From Bdellovibrionales bacterium (GTDB lineage: Bacteria > Bdellovibrionota > Bacteriovoracia > Bacteriovoracales > Bacteriovoracaceae), in the NCBI GenBank assembly GCA_023250775.1, contig JAHFAA010000284.1:1-5525 (forward strand): 5,525 nt of DNA, written 5' to 3'. Positions 1 through 4,673 of this stretch are shown in pieces. The notes under the pieces are model-generated. The model had not been told where the DNA came from. It did not search any database and saw only the letters and a program-made list of their open reading frames with translations. The translations under genes were made by a program, and so were the position numbers. Position 1 is the stretch's first letter. Each line of letters starts with the position of its first letter.

Positions 1-1
1 G

Positions 2-505
2 CTCGATCAATTAGCGGCAAAAACAATTGATATCATCTTATCTGATAGGCCTGTATTACACGAATCATTAAAACTGAAAAATAAAGAACTTTTCAAAAAA
101 CAACTAATCTTTGTAGGCAATAAAAATTTTAAGCATCTGGCAAGTAATTTTCCATTTTCATTAAATAATGTTCCTTTTTGTGCATATACAGACAGATCTA
201 ATTCACAACATTTACTCGACAAGTATTTTCAGGCCAATAATATTTCACCCGATGTTATTGGTGAATTTGATGATGTCAGTTTGTTAAAAGTTATTGCCGA
301 AGATGGCAAGGGACTGGCCGCCATTCCGGCCGAATTGGCAAAAGAGTCAATCGCCAGCGGTGTCTTGTTTCAAATTGGAGCTCCCCTAGATCTGCATGTG
401 AGCACATGGATGCTCAGCTTGCTTGACAATAAATTGGATGAATATTTGCAAAAATGTATTGATGAGATAATGGATCATCAACTTATTAACAGATCAAATC
501 TCTAA
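2..505 (+). CDS. nhaR: NhaR-like LysR-family transcriptional regulator, C-terminal part (5' end off window)
   Basis: An open frame enters from the left edge and runs 167 codons to a TAA at 503-505. It lacks the N-terminal helix-turn-helix and corresponds to the LysR effector-binding domain. Two stretches resemble E. coli NhaR as I remember it: LDQLAAKTIDIILSDRPV (residues 1-18; NhaR has LSQHKLDMIISDCPI) and VIGEFDDVSLLKVIAEDGKG (residues 85-104; NhaR has ILGEFDDAALMKAFG). NhaR is a cytoplasmic, sodium-responsive activator of the nhaA Na+/H+ antiporter gene, and about 300 residues long, so a little over half is present. A TTG at 281 is an internal codon, since the homology begins far upstream. 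The gene is probably not in an operon with the next one, because a 130-base gap with its own possible signals separates them. LysR membership is firm; the NhaR assignment is good but rests on the C-terminal half only, and nhaA is not visible. Confidence 0.8.
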   Translation, partial: LDQLAAKTIDIILSDRPVLHESLKLKNKELFKKQLIFVGNKNFKHLASNFPFSLNNVPFCAYTDRSNSQHLLDKYFQANNISPDVIGEFDDVSLLKVIAEDGKGLAAIPAELAKESIASGVLFQIGAPLDLHVSTWMLSLLDNKLDEYLQKCIDEIMDHQLINRSNL

Positions 506-543
506 AAAGCTCAGGTAATAAAACTCTTTGACATTTACCAACC

Positions 544-586
544 ATCACAAGTGGCCGTGATATCAGTCATTCACAACAACAATGAC
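544..586. repeat. Two adjacent small inverted repeats upstream of the first DUF883 gene
   Basis: ATCAC (544-548) pairs with GTGAT (557-561) across 8 bases. GTCATT (566-571) pairs perfectly with AATGAC (581-586) across 9 bases. TGATATCA (558-565) between them is itself an 8-base palindrome. They could be operator half-sites or weak hairpins at the end of the nhaR-like transcript. No T-tract follows directly, so a classical intrinsic terminator is not supported. Arms this short can arise by chance. Confidence 0.3.
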
Positions 587-587
587 G

Positions 588-618
588 TTGACTAAAATTT
601 TTTAGAAGTGTTGATAAT
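588..618 (+). promoter_or_regulatory. Possible sigma70-type promoter for the DUF883/PRC-barrel unit
   Basis: TTGACT (588-593) matches five of six -35 bases. GATAAT (613-618) matches five of six -10 bases, but the spacer of 19 is longer than the usual 17. The implied transcription start near 625 would leave a leader of only about ten bases, cutting into the ribosome-binding site GAGAGG (624-629). That caveat keeps the confidence low. A perfect TTGACA at 528-533 lies further upstream but has no acceptable -10 partner. Confidence 0.3.
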
Positions 619-635
619 TAACAGAGAGGTGTTTT

Positions 636-968
636 ATGGAAGTTGCAACAAATTTTAAACACAGACAAAATGCGGAATCAATTAATCAGGCCTTGAACTT
701 GTTATTGCATGAGGATCTTATATCTGTCGATGAGATAAAAAATATCGCTGCCAAGGATCATATGAAAGGAAAGCAAACTACACCAAGTGTGGCTGAGAGA
801 TTCAATCGTGTCGTTAGCGGTATTCAAAAGTCCAGCCTTGAGACATTAAATAGAACGACAGAAAAAATTGATCAATCGGCACATGAAAGCCCATGGATTT
901 ATGTGGGAATTGCGAGCGCATTGTCAGGTGTTGCCGGATATTTTATTGGTCAAAGATTCAAACGATAA
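636..968 (+). CDS. DUF883 (ElaB/YqjD/YgaM) family tail-anchored membrane protein, copy 1
   Basis: This 110-residue protein has a polar, helical N-terminal part (about 1-85) and one C-terminal hydrophobic helix (about 87-105, starting PWIYVGIASALSGVAG), ending in the basic tail QRFKR. That layout, with a Pro-Trp just before a glycine-rich membrane helix, is the signature of the ElaB/YqjD family. E. coli members are inner-membrane proteins that bind ribosomes in stationary phase through their N-terminal region. The ATG at 636 is preceded by GAGAGG (624-629) six bases upstream. It is the first gene of a likely two-gene unit with the PRC-barrel protein 25 bases downstream. It aligns end to end without gaps with the DUF883 protein at 2134-2466, sharing SINQAL at residues 15-20, DEI at 32-34, KD at 40-41, AH at 82-83 and PW at 86-87. 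Ribosome binding is inferred from the family. Its closest E. coli counterpart cannot be decided, so no symbol is given. Confidence 0.85.
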   Translation: MEVATNFKHRQNAESINQALNLLLHEDLISVDEIKNIAAKDHMKGKQTTPSVAERFNRVVSGIQKSSLETLNRTTEKIDQSAHESPWIYVGIASALSGVAGYFIGQRFKR

Positions 969-993
969 ATTTACAAAAACAAAGGAAATAAAT

Positions 994-1623
994 ATGGTTG
1001 AGGAATATACAGATCAAAGTGAAGAAAGCTTTTACGAACAATCTTTGCCAGTAAAAGGAAAGCATATTATTTCCCAGACCGCGGGCAGTTTTCTGGGCGA
1101 TGTTGAAGACGTTTACATCGACTCACAATGCAAAAGAATGTCAGCAATTCTTTTCACTAAAGACCTATTAGGGCTCGGTGATAAATATTTTATCGCAATT
1201 GATGATGTAATCTCAATCGGTGAAGATGTCGTCATAGTGAAAGATAAAAAGTGCATCTCTAAATTGACCGAGCTGACAATTCTTCCAGGGAAAAGTATCT
1301 CGGAGTTTAAAGGAACGAAAGTAACAACTTTGTCGGGCAAGAATCTCGGTGTGGTTGAGGATATTCTTCTTCGCCCTTTTACCTTTCGAATAGGTGAGAT
1401 TATTCTTCAAGATGGGAAAAGGCTTGCCGTGAATGCCGTCGAGTTGACGATAGGAGAAGATGTTGTCTTAGTTCCGGAAGACTATACTTCAAGAATTGTT
1501 ATCAAAAGTGAACAATCAGAAAGTCTTCTAGAGAAAATTGTGAGCACTGAACAAGAGTTAGTGCATACGATTACTGATCGCTCACGTGAAGTTGGTCGAT
1601 GGGTCACTACACATTTACAATGA
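994..1623 (+). CDS. PRC-barrel domain protein with two repeats
   Basis: The protein has 209 residues. It contains two PRC-barrel-type repeats of about 65 residues, at roughly 18-85 and 98-165. Each shows the pattern G.xV.....G..LG.VEDV/I followed by strands and ending in IGEDVV(I/L)V; LGDVEDVYID and LGVVEDILLR are matching positions in the two copies. The remainder (about 170-209) is a polar, probably helical tail. PRC-barrels are small beta-barrels found in RimM (ribosome maturation) and in the photosynthetic reaction-centre H subunit, and free-standing versions often occur in stress-gene clusters without a proven role. No signal peptide or membrane segment is seen, so a cytoplasmic location is likely. 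The ATG at 994 was chosen because AAAGGAA (981-987) sits at a proper distance; the frame is open back to 868, but that extension lies over the DUF883 gene in another frame. The protein lacks the RimM N-terminal domain, so it is not RimM. Confidence 0.88.
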   Translation: MVEEYTDQSEESFYEQSLPVKGKHIISQTAGSFLGDVEDVYIDSQCKRMSAILFTKDLLGLGDKYFIAIDDVISIGEDVVIVKDKKCISKLTELTILPGKSISEFKGTKVTTLSGKNLGVVEDILLRPFTFRIGEIILQDGKRLAVNAVELTIGEDVVLVPEDYTSRIVIKSEQSESLLEKIVSTEQELVHTITDRSREVGRWVTTHLQ

Positions 1624-1675
1624 AAAAATCAGGTCGGGATTTTGCTCTGTGCAGTCCCGCCCTCTTCTTTTTGCT
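1623..1675. terminator. Probable bidirectional intrinsic terminator between convergent genes
   Basis: A hairpin joins 1632-1645 to 1651-1661. The core CGGGA (1635-1639) pairs with TCCCG (1655-1659); GG/CC extends it outside a one-base bulge, T·G and T-A pairs extend it inward, and GC/GC closes a five-base loop. On the + strand it is followed by CTCTTCTTTTTGCTTT (1662-1677), which suits termination of the PRC-barrel transcript. On the minus strand it is followed by six Ts (complement of 1623-1628), which suits termination of the four-gene operon. The left arm begins at the last codons and stop of the minus-strand gene, so the hairpin overlaps coding sequence. Confidence 0.7.
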
Positions 1676-2129
1676 TTAGCTTCTGTTCAACGATCGAATC
1701 TACTAATGAAGAAAGCAATTCGACGTCAAACTTTTGAGGTGATGAAAGTTGTTGATGAGTGGTGGTCACCTGCATGGCGTGATCTAGGTATTTATCCACA
1801 TGACATATTTTTAGCCATGTTTTTTCACGCACAGCTATGAAAGTTATTAGACCACCTGTTACCGCCATAGATAGACCGGCAATAATCATGGGATCCAGAA
1901 AAACAGAACCATTTTGTTGGTAAAGATCTATCGATCGGATTGAAAGGGTGAAAATGCCGAGCACAAGAAGAACAAAGGAAAAGGTGCACAACAGAAAACT
2001 GATTGCGATAAGGCGAATTAATTTCACACTTTCAACAAGCAAGACAAGCATTTTGATTTCGACAAGCCTCTTTCCTTCATTATATATGCTCAGAAGATGC
2101 ATGCCGAAAAATTTTTCAATAAGGTCCAA
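1629..2129 (-). CDS. YqjE-like / phage-holin-superfamily (DUF1469) two-helix membrane protein
   Basis: The protein has 166 residues. An amphipathic N-terminal helix (about 1-36, KFFGMHLLSIYNEGKRLVEIK) is followed by two hydrophobic segments at about 37-64 and 80-100, then a polar, charged tail (about 101-166). This is the architecture of YqjE and the putative holin-X (DUF1469) group. In E. coli, yqjE lies directly after yqjD (DUF883); here too it follows a DUF883 gene, by only 4 bases. The start is a TTG at 2129-2127: AAGAAGG lies seven bases upstream, and no better in-frame start exists before the first internal ATG (codon 10). The ribosome-binding site lies inside the last codons of the upstream gene, which suggests translational coupling. 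It is the last gene of the minus-strand operon. Despite the holin-like name there are no lysis genes nearby, so a host envelope role is more likely than phage lysis. Family assignment rests on topology and neighbourhood more than on exact motifs. Confidence 0.72.
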   Translation of the reverse strand: MDLIEKFFGMHLLSIYNEGKRLVEIKMLVLLVESVKLIRLIAISFLLCTFSFVLLVLGIFTLSIRSIDLYQQNGSVFLDPMIIAGLSMAVTGGLITFIAVREKTWLKICHVDKYLDHAMQVTTTHQQLSSPQKFDVELLSSLVDSIVEQKLKQKEEGGTAQSKIPT

Positions 2130-2143
2130 GATGTTACCTTCTT
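2130..2143 (-). promoter_or_regulatory. Ribosome-binding site embedded in the DUF883 stop region, sets the TTG start
   Basis: On the minus strand AAGAAGG (2143-2137) overlaps the final Arg codons and abuts the TAA (2136-2134) of the DUF883 gene, and lies seven bases before the TTG at 2129. It both supports the unusual start and implies coupled translation of the two proteins. Confidence 0.75.
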
Positions 2144-2466
2144 ATTTTGTTGGCAAAAATAAAACCTGTTAAACTAGCAATAGCAATAGCGACACCTACA
2201 AACAGCCAGGGATGAGTGTGTGCGGCATGATTTACCGATTTTTTTGCTTGGCCGAATGATTCGTTTGTTGTTTGTTGAAGTCCAGATAAGGCCTCACTCA
2301 TCGATGGTTTTATTTCAGCTAATAAATGTTTGAACTTCAGAAAATCTTTTTCAACCATTGTGCGAATTTCATCCGAACTTGTTTCTGCAGCTTCATTGAG
2401 AACTTTGAGCGCTTGATTGATCGAGGCCGTTTTCTCTTGGGATGAAGCAGTTTCGAGCTGATTCAT
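2134..2466 (-). CDS. DUF883 (ElaB/YqjD/YgaM) family tail-anchored membrane protein, copy 2
   Basis: This 110-residue protein has a soluble helical N-terminal part and a single C-terminal membrane helix (about 87-105, starting PWLFVGVAIAIASLTGF), ending in NKIRR. The start was set at the ATG 2466-2464, because AAGGAG (2481-2476) precedes it at nine bases; the longer frame from 2487 would put that site inside the coding region. With this start it is exactly as long as copy 1 (636-968) and aligns to it without a gap, with about 30 of 110 identical residues by hand count, which independently supports the choice. Family knowledge suggests an inner-membrane protein that can bind ribosomes in stationary phase. 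It is the third gene of the minus-strand operon, 55 bases after the phosphoribosyltransferase and 4 bases before the YqjE-like gene. The DUF883-YqjE pair matches the E. coli yqjD-yqjE order, so this copy is the better candidate for the YqjD role. Confidence 0.85.
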   Translation of the reverse strand: MNQLETASSQEKTASINQALKVLNEAAETSSDEIRTMVEKDFLKFKHLLAEIKPSMSEALSGLQQTTNESFGQAKKSVNHAAHTHPWLFVGVAIAIASLTGFIFANKIRR

Positions 2467-2475
2467 GAAAATTCT

Positions 2476-2481
2476 CTCCTT
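2476..2481 (-). promoter_or_regulatory. Ribosome-binding site deciding the start of DUF883 copy 2
   Basis: AAGGAG on the minus strand (2481-2476), nine bases before the ATG at 2466, is a strong Shine-Dalgarno match. It rules against the in-frame ATG at 2487, whose coding sequence would run through this site. CTCTC at 2474-2478 can pair with GAGAG at 2493-2497 (+ strand), which could partly mask the site, but five base pairs is weak. Confidence 0.7.
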
Positions 2482-2521
2482 GTACATTCACAGAGAGGTA
2501 AACCTTATTTTAGGGGCCGAG

Positions 2522-3214
2522 TTATTGTGAATGAGGAAAGTCATTGATGGTTGTGATCCTTGCTGAATTTTCTTTTCGCGCTTGTAATTCTCGTAGATAC
2601 GAAATCGCCTCTTCATCTGTGACCTGAGGAAAGGAAATATAGTGCCGACCTACGGCCAAAAATGGAGAGGGCATATCCAAAACTAGAAAATCGTCAACCA
2701 AGTTTTTTAATTCCTCCCAGGCCTGCTCTGCGCAGACAGGTACTGCTAGCACAAGTTTAAGAATTTTATGATGACGTAGATATTTTATAACGGCATTCAC
2801 CGTGGCACCTGTTGCGATTCCATCATCCACCAAAATAATGCTTTTATTATCCACTACCAAGGGGGGCCTATTTTCCCTCAGCTTTTTGCCTTGAACGATG
2901 GCCTTTTCTTTTGCTTCAGCAGACAGTCTGTGTTCTTCTTCTTTCGTCAGTTCATAATAACTGGCGATGTTTTCATTGAAAAAAACCTCGCCGGTCTCTG
3001 TGATCGCACCGAGGGCCAGCTCCTTATCGAAAGGTGCCCCTATTTTTTTTACAAGAATAATATCCATAGGCATGTTTAATGCCTTTGCAATTTCATACCC
3101 GACTGGAATTCCGCCTCTTGGAAGTGCGATGACCAAAGGATTTTTCAACATTTCAAATCTTTCTTTAAATTCCTTTACTAAATCCTGCCCCGCATGGCCT
3201 CGATCCTGAAACAT
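2522..3214 (-). CDS. Predicted phosphoribosyltransferase (COG1926-type)
   Basis: The protein has 230 residues. The type I phosphoribosyltransferase PRPP-binding loop is clear at about 126-138: IILVDDGIATGAT, with the paired Asp and the following ATGAT. Other conserved blocks typical of the COG1926 group are FQDRGHAGQDL near the N-terminus (2-12), ALPRGGIPVGYEIA (30-43), DIILVKKIGAP (51-61), LALGAI (66-71), AVPV (157-160) and the C-terminal FLAVGRHYISFPQVTDEE (185-202). Such enzymes move a phosphoribosyl group between PRPP and a base or similar acceptor. The acceptor is unknown for this group, and nothing nearby points to nucleotide salvage. It should be cytoplasmic. The ATG at 3214 has AAAGGGG (3228-3222) seven bases upstream. 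It lies 23 bases after the host attachment gene, consistent with one transcript. Length and motifs are full, so the enzyme is probably active. Family is very secure; substrate and role are open. Confidence 0.92.
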   Translation of the reverse strand: MFQDRGHAGQDLVKEFKERFEMLKNPLVIALPRGGIPVGYEIAKALNMPMDIILVKKIGAPFDKELALGAITETGEVFFNENIASYYELTKEEEHRLSAEAKEKAIVQGKKLRENRPPLVVDNKSIILVDDGIATGATVNAVIKYLRHHKILKLVLAVPVCAEQAWEELKNLVDDFLVLDMPSPFLAVGRHYISFPQVTDEEAISYLRELQARKENSARITTINDFPHSQ

Positions 3215-3237
3215 AATTTAACCCCTTTAACTTCTAG

Positions 3238-3687
3238 TTAAATCTGTTCAAAATACTCGATAAGCTCCTTTTGCGTATCCATTCCGAGTTCTTTTGGAAT
3301 TTCATTCCACAGCATTGTCTTAGTCTGCTTGGTGAGACCATTTCTTATTTCCCCAAGAAATTTTGGTGTCGCCACGATCATCAATTTCTCAAAGTCATTA
3401 TTAACTCGACCACGTTCTAGGTACTCCGCCAAAGTTCTCGCAAACGTCATTCGAATTACATCATGAGGGGTGGATTTTGGACGCAGACCTTTTGTCCTTG
3501 AATATGACCTACTTTGGACTCTTCCATAGTTAAAATTTCTGGCATCTCTGTTATGCATGCGTCCTTCTACATTTGTAAATTCTTGAACAGGAATAAGTTC
3601 TCTAAGCGACAGATCCGGAGACAGATACACCTGGGCGTGAGTTGCATTGGCGACAATAACCCAAACCCTATTTTTTACCTCTGCCAT
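3238..3687 (-). CDS. 'Host attachment' family protein (PF10116-like)
   Basis: The protein has 149 residues and no signal peptide or membrane helix. The pattern matches the family annotated as 'protein required for attachment to host cells': an opening strand VWVIVANATHAQVYL (8-22), then LRELIPVQEFTNVEGRMHNRD (29-48), a basic linker rich in Arg, Ser and Lys (about 50-73), a helix with HDVIRMTFARTLAEYLE (75-91), and FEKLMIVATPKFLGEIRNGL (99-118), where the (V/A).P+FLGELR-like block is most diagnostic. The name comes from attachment phenotypes in plant-associated bacteria. Later fold analysis, as I recall it, links the family to the middle domain of eRF1-type release factors, suggesting a ribosome-related job. 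The ATG at 3687 is chosen because AGGAGG (3698-3693) lies five bases upstream; the in-frame GTG at 3693 overlaps that site. It is first in the four-gene minus-strand operon. The family call is good; the literal 'attachment' function is doubtful. Confidence 0.83.
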   Translation of the reverse strand: MAEVKNRVWVIVANATHAQVYLSPDLSLRELIPVQEFTNVEGRMHNRDARNFNYGRVQSRSYSRTKGLRPKSTPHDVIRMTFARTLAEYLERGRVNNDFEKLMIVATPKFLGEIRNGLTKQTKTMLWNEIPKELGMDTQKELIEYFEQI

Positions 3688-3692
3688 AATCA

Positions 3693-3698
3693 CCTCCT
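3693..3698 (-). promoter_or_regulatory. Perfect Shine-Dalgarno site deciding the host attachment start
   Basis: AGGAGG (3698-3693, extended to AGGAGGTGAT) is a full-strength anti-16S match five bases before ATG 3687. The in-frame GTG at 3693-3691 overlaps the site and is unlikely to be used. Confidence 0.8.
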
Positions 3699-3711
3699 AA
3701 CATTGAAACTA

Positions 3712-3766
3712 ATTATCGTCGAATTCAAGTGGCCCACATACGACCCGAGTACTTCTGAACGATAAT
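3712..3766. repeat. Long-armed inverted repeat in the divergent intergenic region
   Basis: ATTATCGT (3712-3719) and ACGATAAT (3759-3766) are perfect 8-base inverted arms. Further interrupted pairing (3725-3730 with 3751-3758) gives a possible hairpin with a 20-base loop. GATAAT, a near-consensus -10 hexamer, is read at the outer edge of both arms, one per strand. A T-rich run, TTTTTTTCTTTTTCTT (3774-3790, interrupted only by Cs), follows the right arm on the + strand. It may be an operator at a divergent promoter, or the terminator of an unrecognised small + strand RNA. Confidence 0.4.
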
Positions 3767-3894
3767 AGAAATCATTTTTTTCTTTTTCTTCAGACGCGCA
3801 TAATTGTCATCGTCAGTAATGATAACTCTTAGATTGAATAAATATTTGGCGGGCGTAGTGTAGTTCTCTTTATGAGTAAAAAGTAGGTGCACTT

Positions 3895-4653
3895 ATGACG
3901 TCGCATATGTTTAGCTGGGAAAACCTTGTGACCACGAATATTGATGTGGCAAAGACATTTTATCAAAGGCTATTTGGGTGGAAAGCGACGGATATTCCTG
4001 CAGGTGAACAAGGGACTCATTGTTTTTTTAGTCTTGATGGAAAAGATATATGTTCTGTATCTGAAATTGCAGAAGCTCAACGCCAACAATATTCACCGCA
4101 ATGGGTTCCCTATATTTCTGTCGAAAACACAGAAGAATTCATGACCAAGGCCCAGTCTGCCGGTGGACATGTTCTCGCACCAATTTCACCTGTGCTTGAG
4201 GCCGGTGAGGCCGCTGTGATTCAGGACCCGACGGGCGCAATCCTCGCAATTTGGCATCCACGCAGAAATATCGAAAAAGTTAAAAATGAGGTTCCGGGAA
4301 TGATTTGTTGCCATGAGCTTGCGACAAACAACATGGACGCCGCTGGGATGTTCTATGCCAAGGTTTTTGACTGGATGCCGAGAGCTGAGATTTTCGGTGA
4401 TATTACTTATATTATGTTCGATGCAGGAGACCATCATGTTGCATATATGATGGGAGTCCCAAACAAAGATGCTACTCCAAGGTGGATAACGTACTGGCAT
4501 GTGGCAGACTGTGAGAAAAGTTTGAAAAAGGCCATTGCATTAGGTGCAAAAGTTTCAAAAACGGTAGAGATAATAAAGCGCAAAGGGCGTTATGCAATCA
4601 TCTGTGATCCTCTTGGTGCGATATTCGGGATTATGCAGCCAGCGGGGTCGTAA
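3895..4653 (+). CDS. Tandem VOC-domain (glyoxalase/bleomycin-resistance/dioxygenase fold) protein
   Basis: The protein has 252 residues and is made of two VOC modules, about 5-122 and 135-250. Each opens with the typical strand-helix (FSWENLVTTNIDVAKTFYQRLFGW in 6-29; CCHELATNNMDAAGMFYAKVFDW in 138-160) and closes with a DP.GA block (DPTGAILAIW 111-120; DPLGAIFGIMQP 238-249). Glu9 and the His140-Glu141 pair are at the usual first metal-ligand position. The closing Glu found in true glyoxalases is replaced by Trp or Met, so classical glyoxalase I chemistry is unlikely. The architecture resembles CFP30B/Rv0577-like proteins, whose roles include methylglyoxal-related stress but are not settled. 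No signal peptide is seen. The ATG at 3895 follows TAGGTG (3884-3889) at five bases. It lies 20 bases before ftsH on the same strand, so the two are probably co-transcribed. Family is secure; substrate is unknown. Confidence 0.9.
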   Translation: MTSHMFSWENLVTTNIDVAKTFYQRLFGWKATDIPAGEQGTHCFFSLDGKDICSVSEIAEAQRQQYSPQWVPYISVENTEEFMTKAQSAGGHVLAPISPVLEAGEAAVIQDPTGAILAIWHPRRNIEKVKNEVPGMICCHELATNNMDAAGMFYAKVFDWMPRAEIFGDITYIMFDAGDHHVAYMMGVPNKDATPRWITYWHVADCEKSLKKAIALGAKVSKTVEIIKRKGRYAIICDPLGAIFGIMQPAGS

Positions 4654-4673
4654 GTTTATTACTAAAGAGATAA

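Larger units (their letters stand above)
3688..3894. other. Divergent intergenic region between the minus operon and VOC-ftsH
   Basis: These 207 bases separate two divergently transcribed units and must hold promoters for both, unless either is read through from outside. Besides the ribosome-binding sites and the inverted repeat at 3712-3766, there is an imperfect inverted repeat TTGTCAT (3804-3810) / ATGATAA (3819-3825) across 8 bases. I found no -35/-10 pair with good sequence and spacing on either strand; candidate -10 hexamers (GATAAT at 3712-3717 minus and 3761-3766 plus) lack convincing -35 partners. No open frame of note and no RNA gene is recognisable. Confidence 0.6.

Noticed and set aside
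281..505. Separate 74-residue gene starting at TTG 281
   Set aside because: The same frame is open to the left edge and the NhaR-like similarity runs through 281, so it is only the tail of the regulator.
528..533. Perfect -35 hexamer TTGACA
   Set aside because: No -10-like sequence lies 15-19 bases downstream; the positions read GTGGCC and neighbours.
868..993. N-terminal extension of the PRC-barrel frame back to an ATG at 868
   Set aside because: It overlaps the DUF883 gene in another frame, shows no family similarity, and the ATG at 994 has a good ribosome-binding site.
1629..2129. Prophage lysis gene (holin)
   Set aside because: No endolysin, spanin or phage structural genes are nearby; the DUF883-YqjE order is a normal chromosomal arrangement.
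1948..2172. 74-codon + strand frame
   Set aside because: It is antisense to the YqjE-like gene, which has better start, topology and operon support.
2467..2487. Seven-residue N-terminal extension of DUF883 copy 2 (ATG at 2487)
   Set aside because: The extension contains the Shine-Dalgarno site for the ATG at 2466, and removing it makes both paralogues exactly 110 residues with a gapless alignment.
621..2499. Identical 10-mer ACAGAGAGGT at 621-630 and 2490-2499, near both DUF883 genes
   Set aside because: It lies on the same strand but in opposite orientation relative to the two genes, and several 10-base matches are expected by chance in a window this size.
4186..4500. 104-codon open frame on the minus strand
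   Set aside because: It is antisense to the second half of the VOC gene and has no recognisable features.
3895..4653. Antibiotic resistance (bleomycin or fosfomycin) gene
   Set aside because: The tandem VOC architecture and lack of the typical metal-ligand set do not match dedicated resistance proteins; the resistance label is only a fold-level name.
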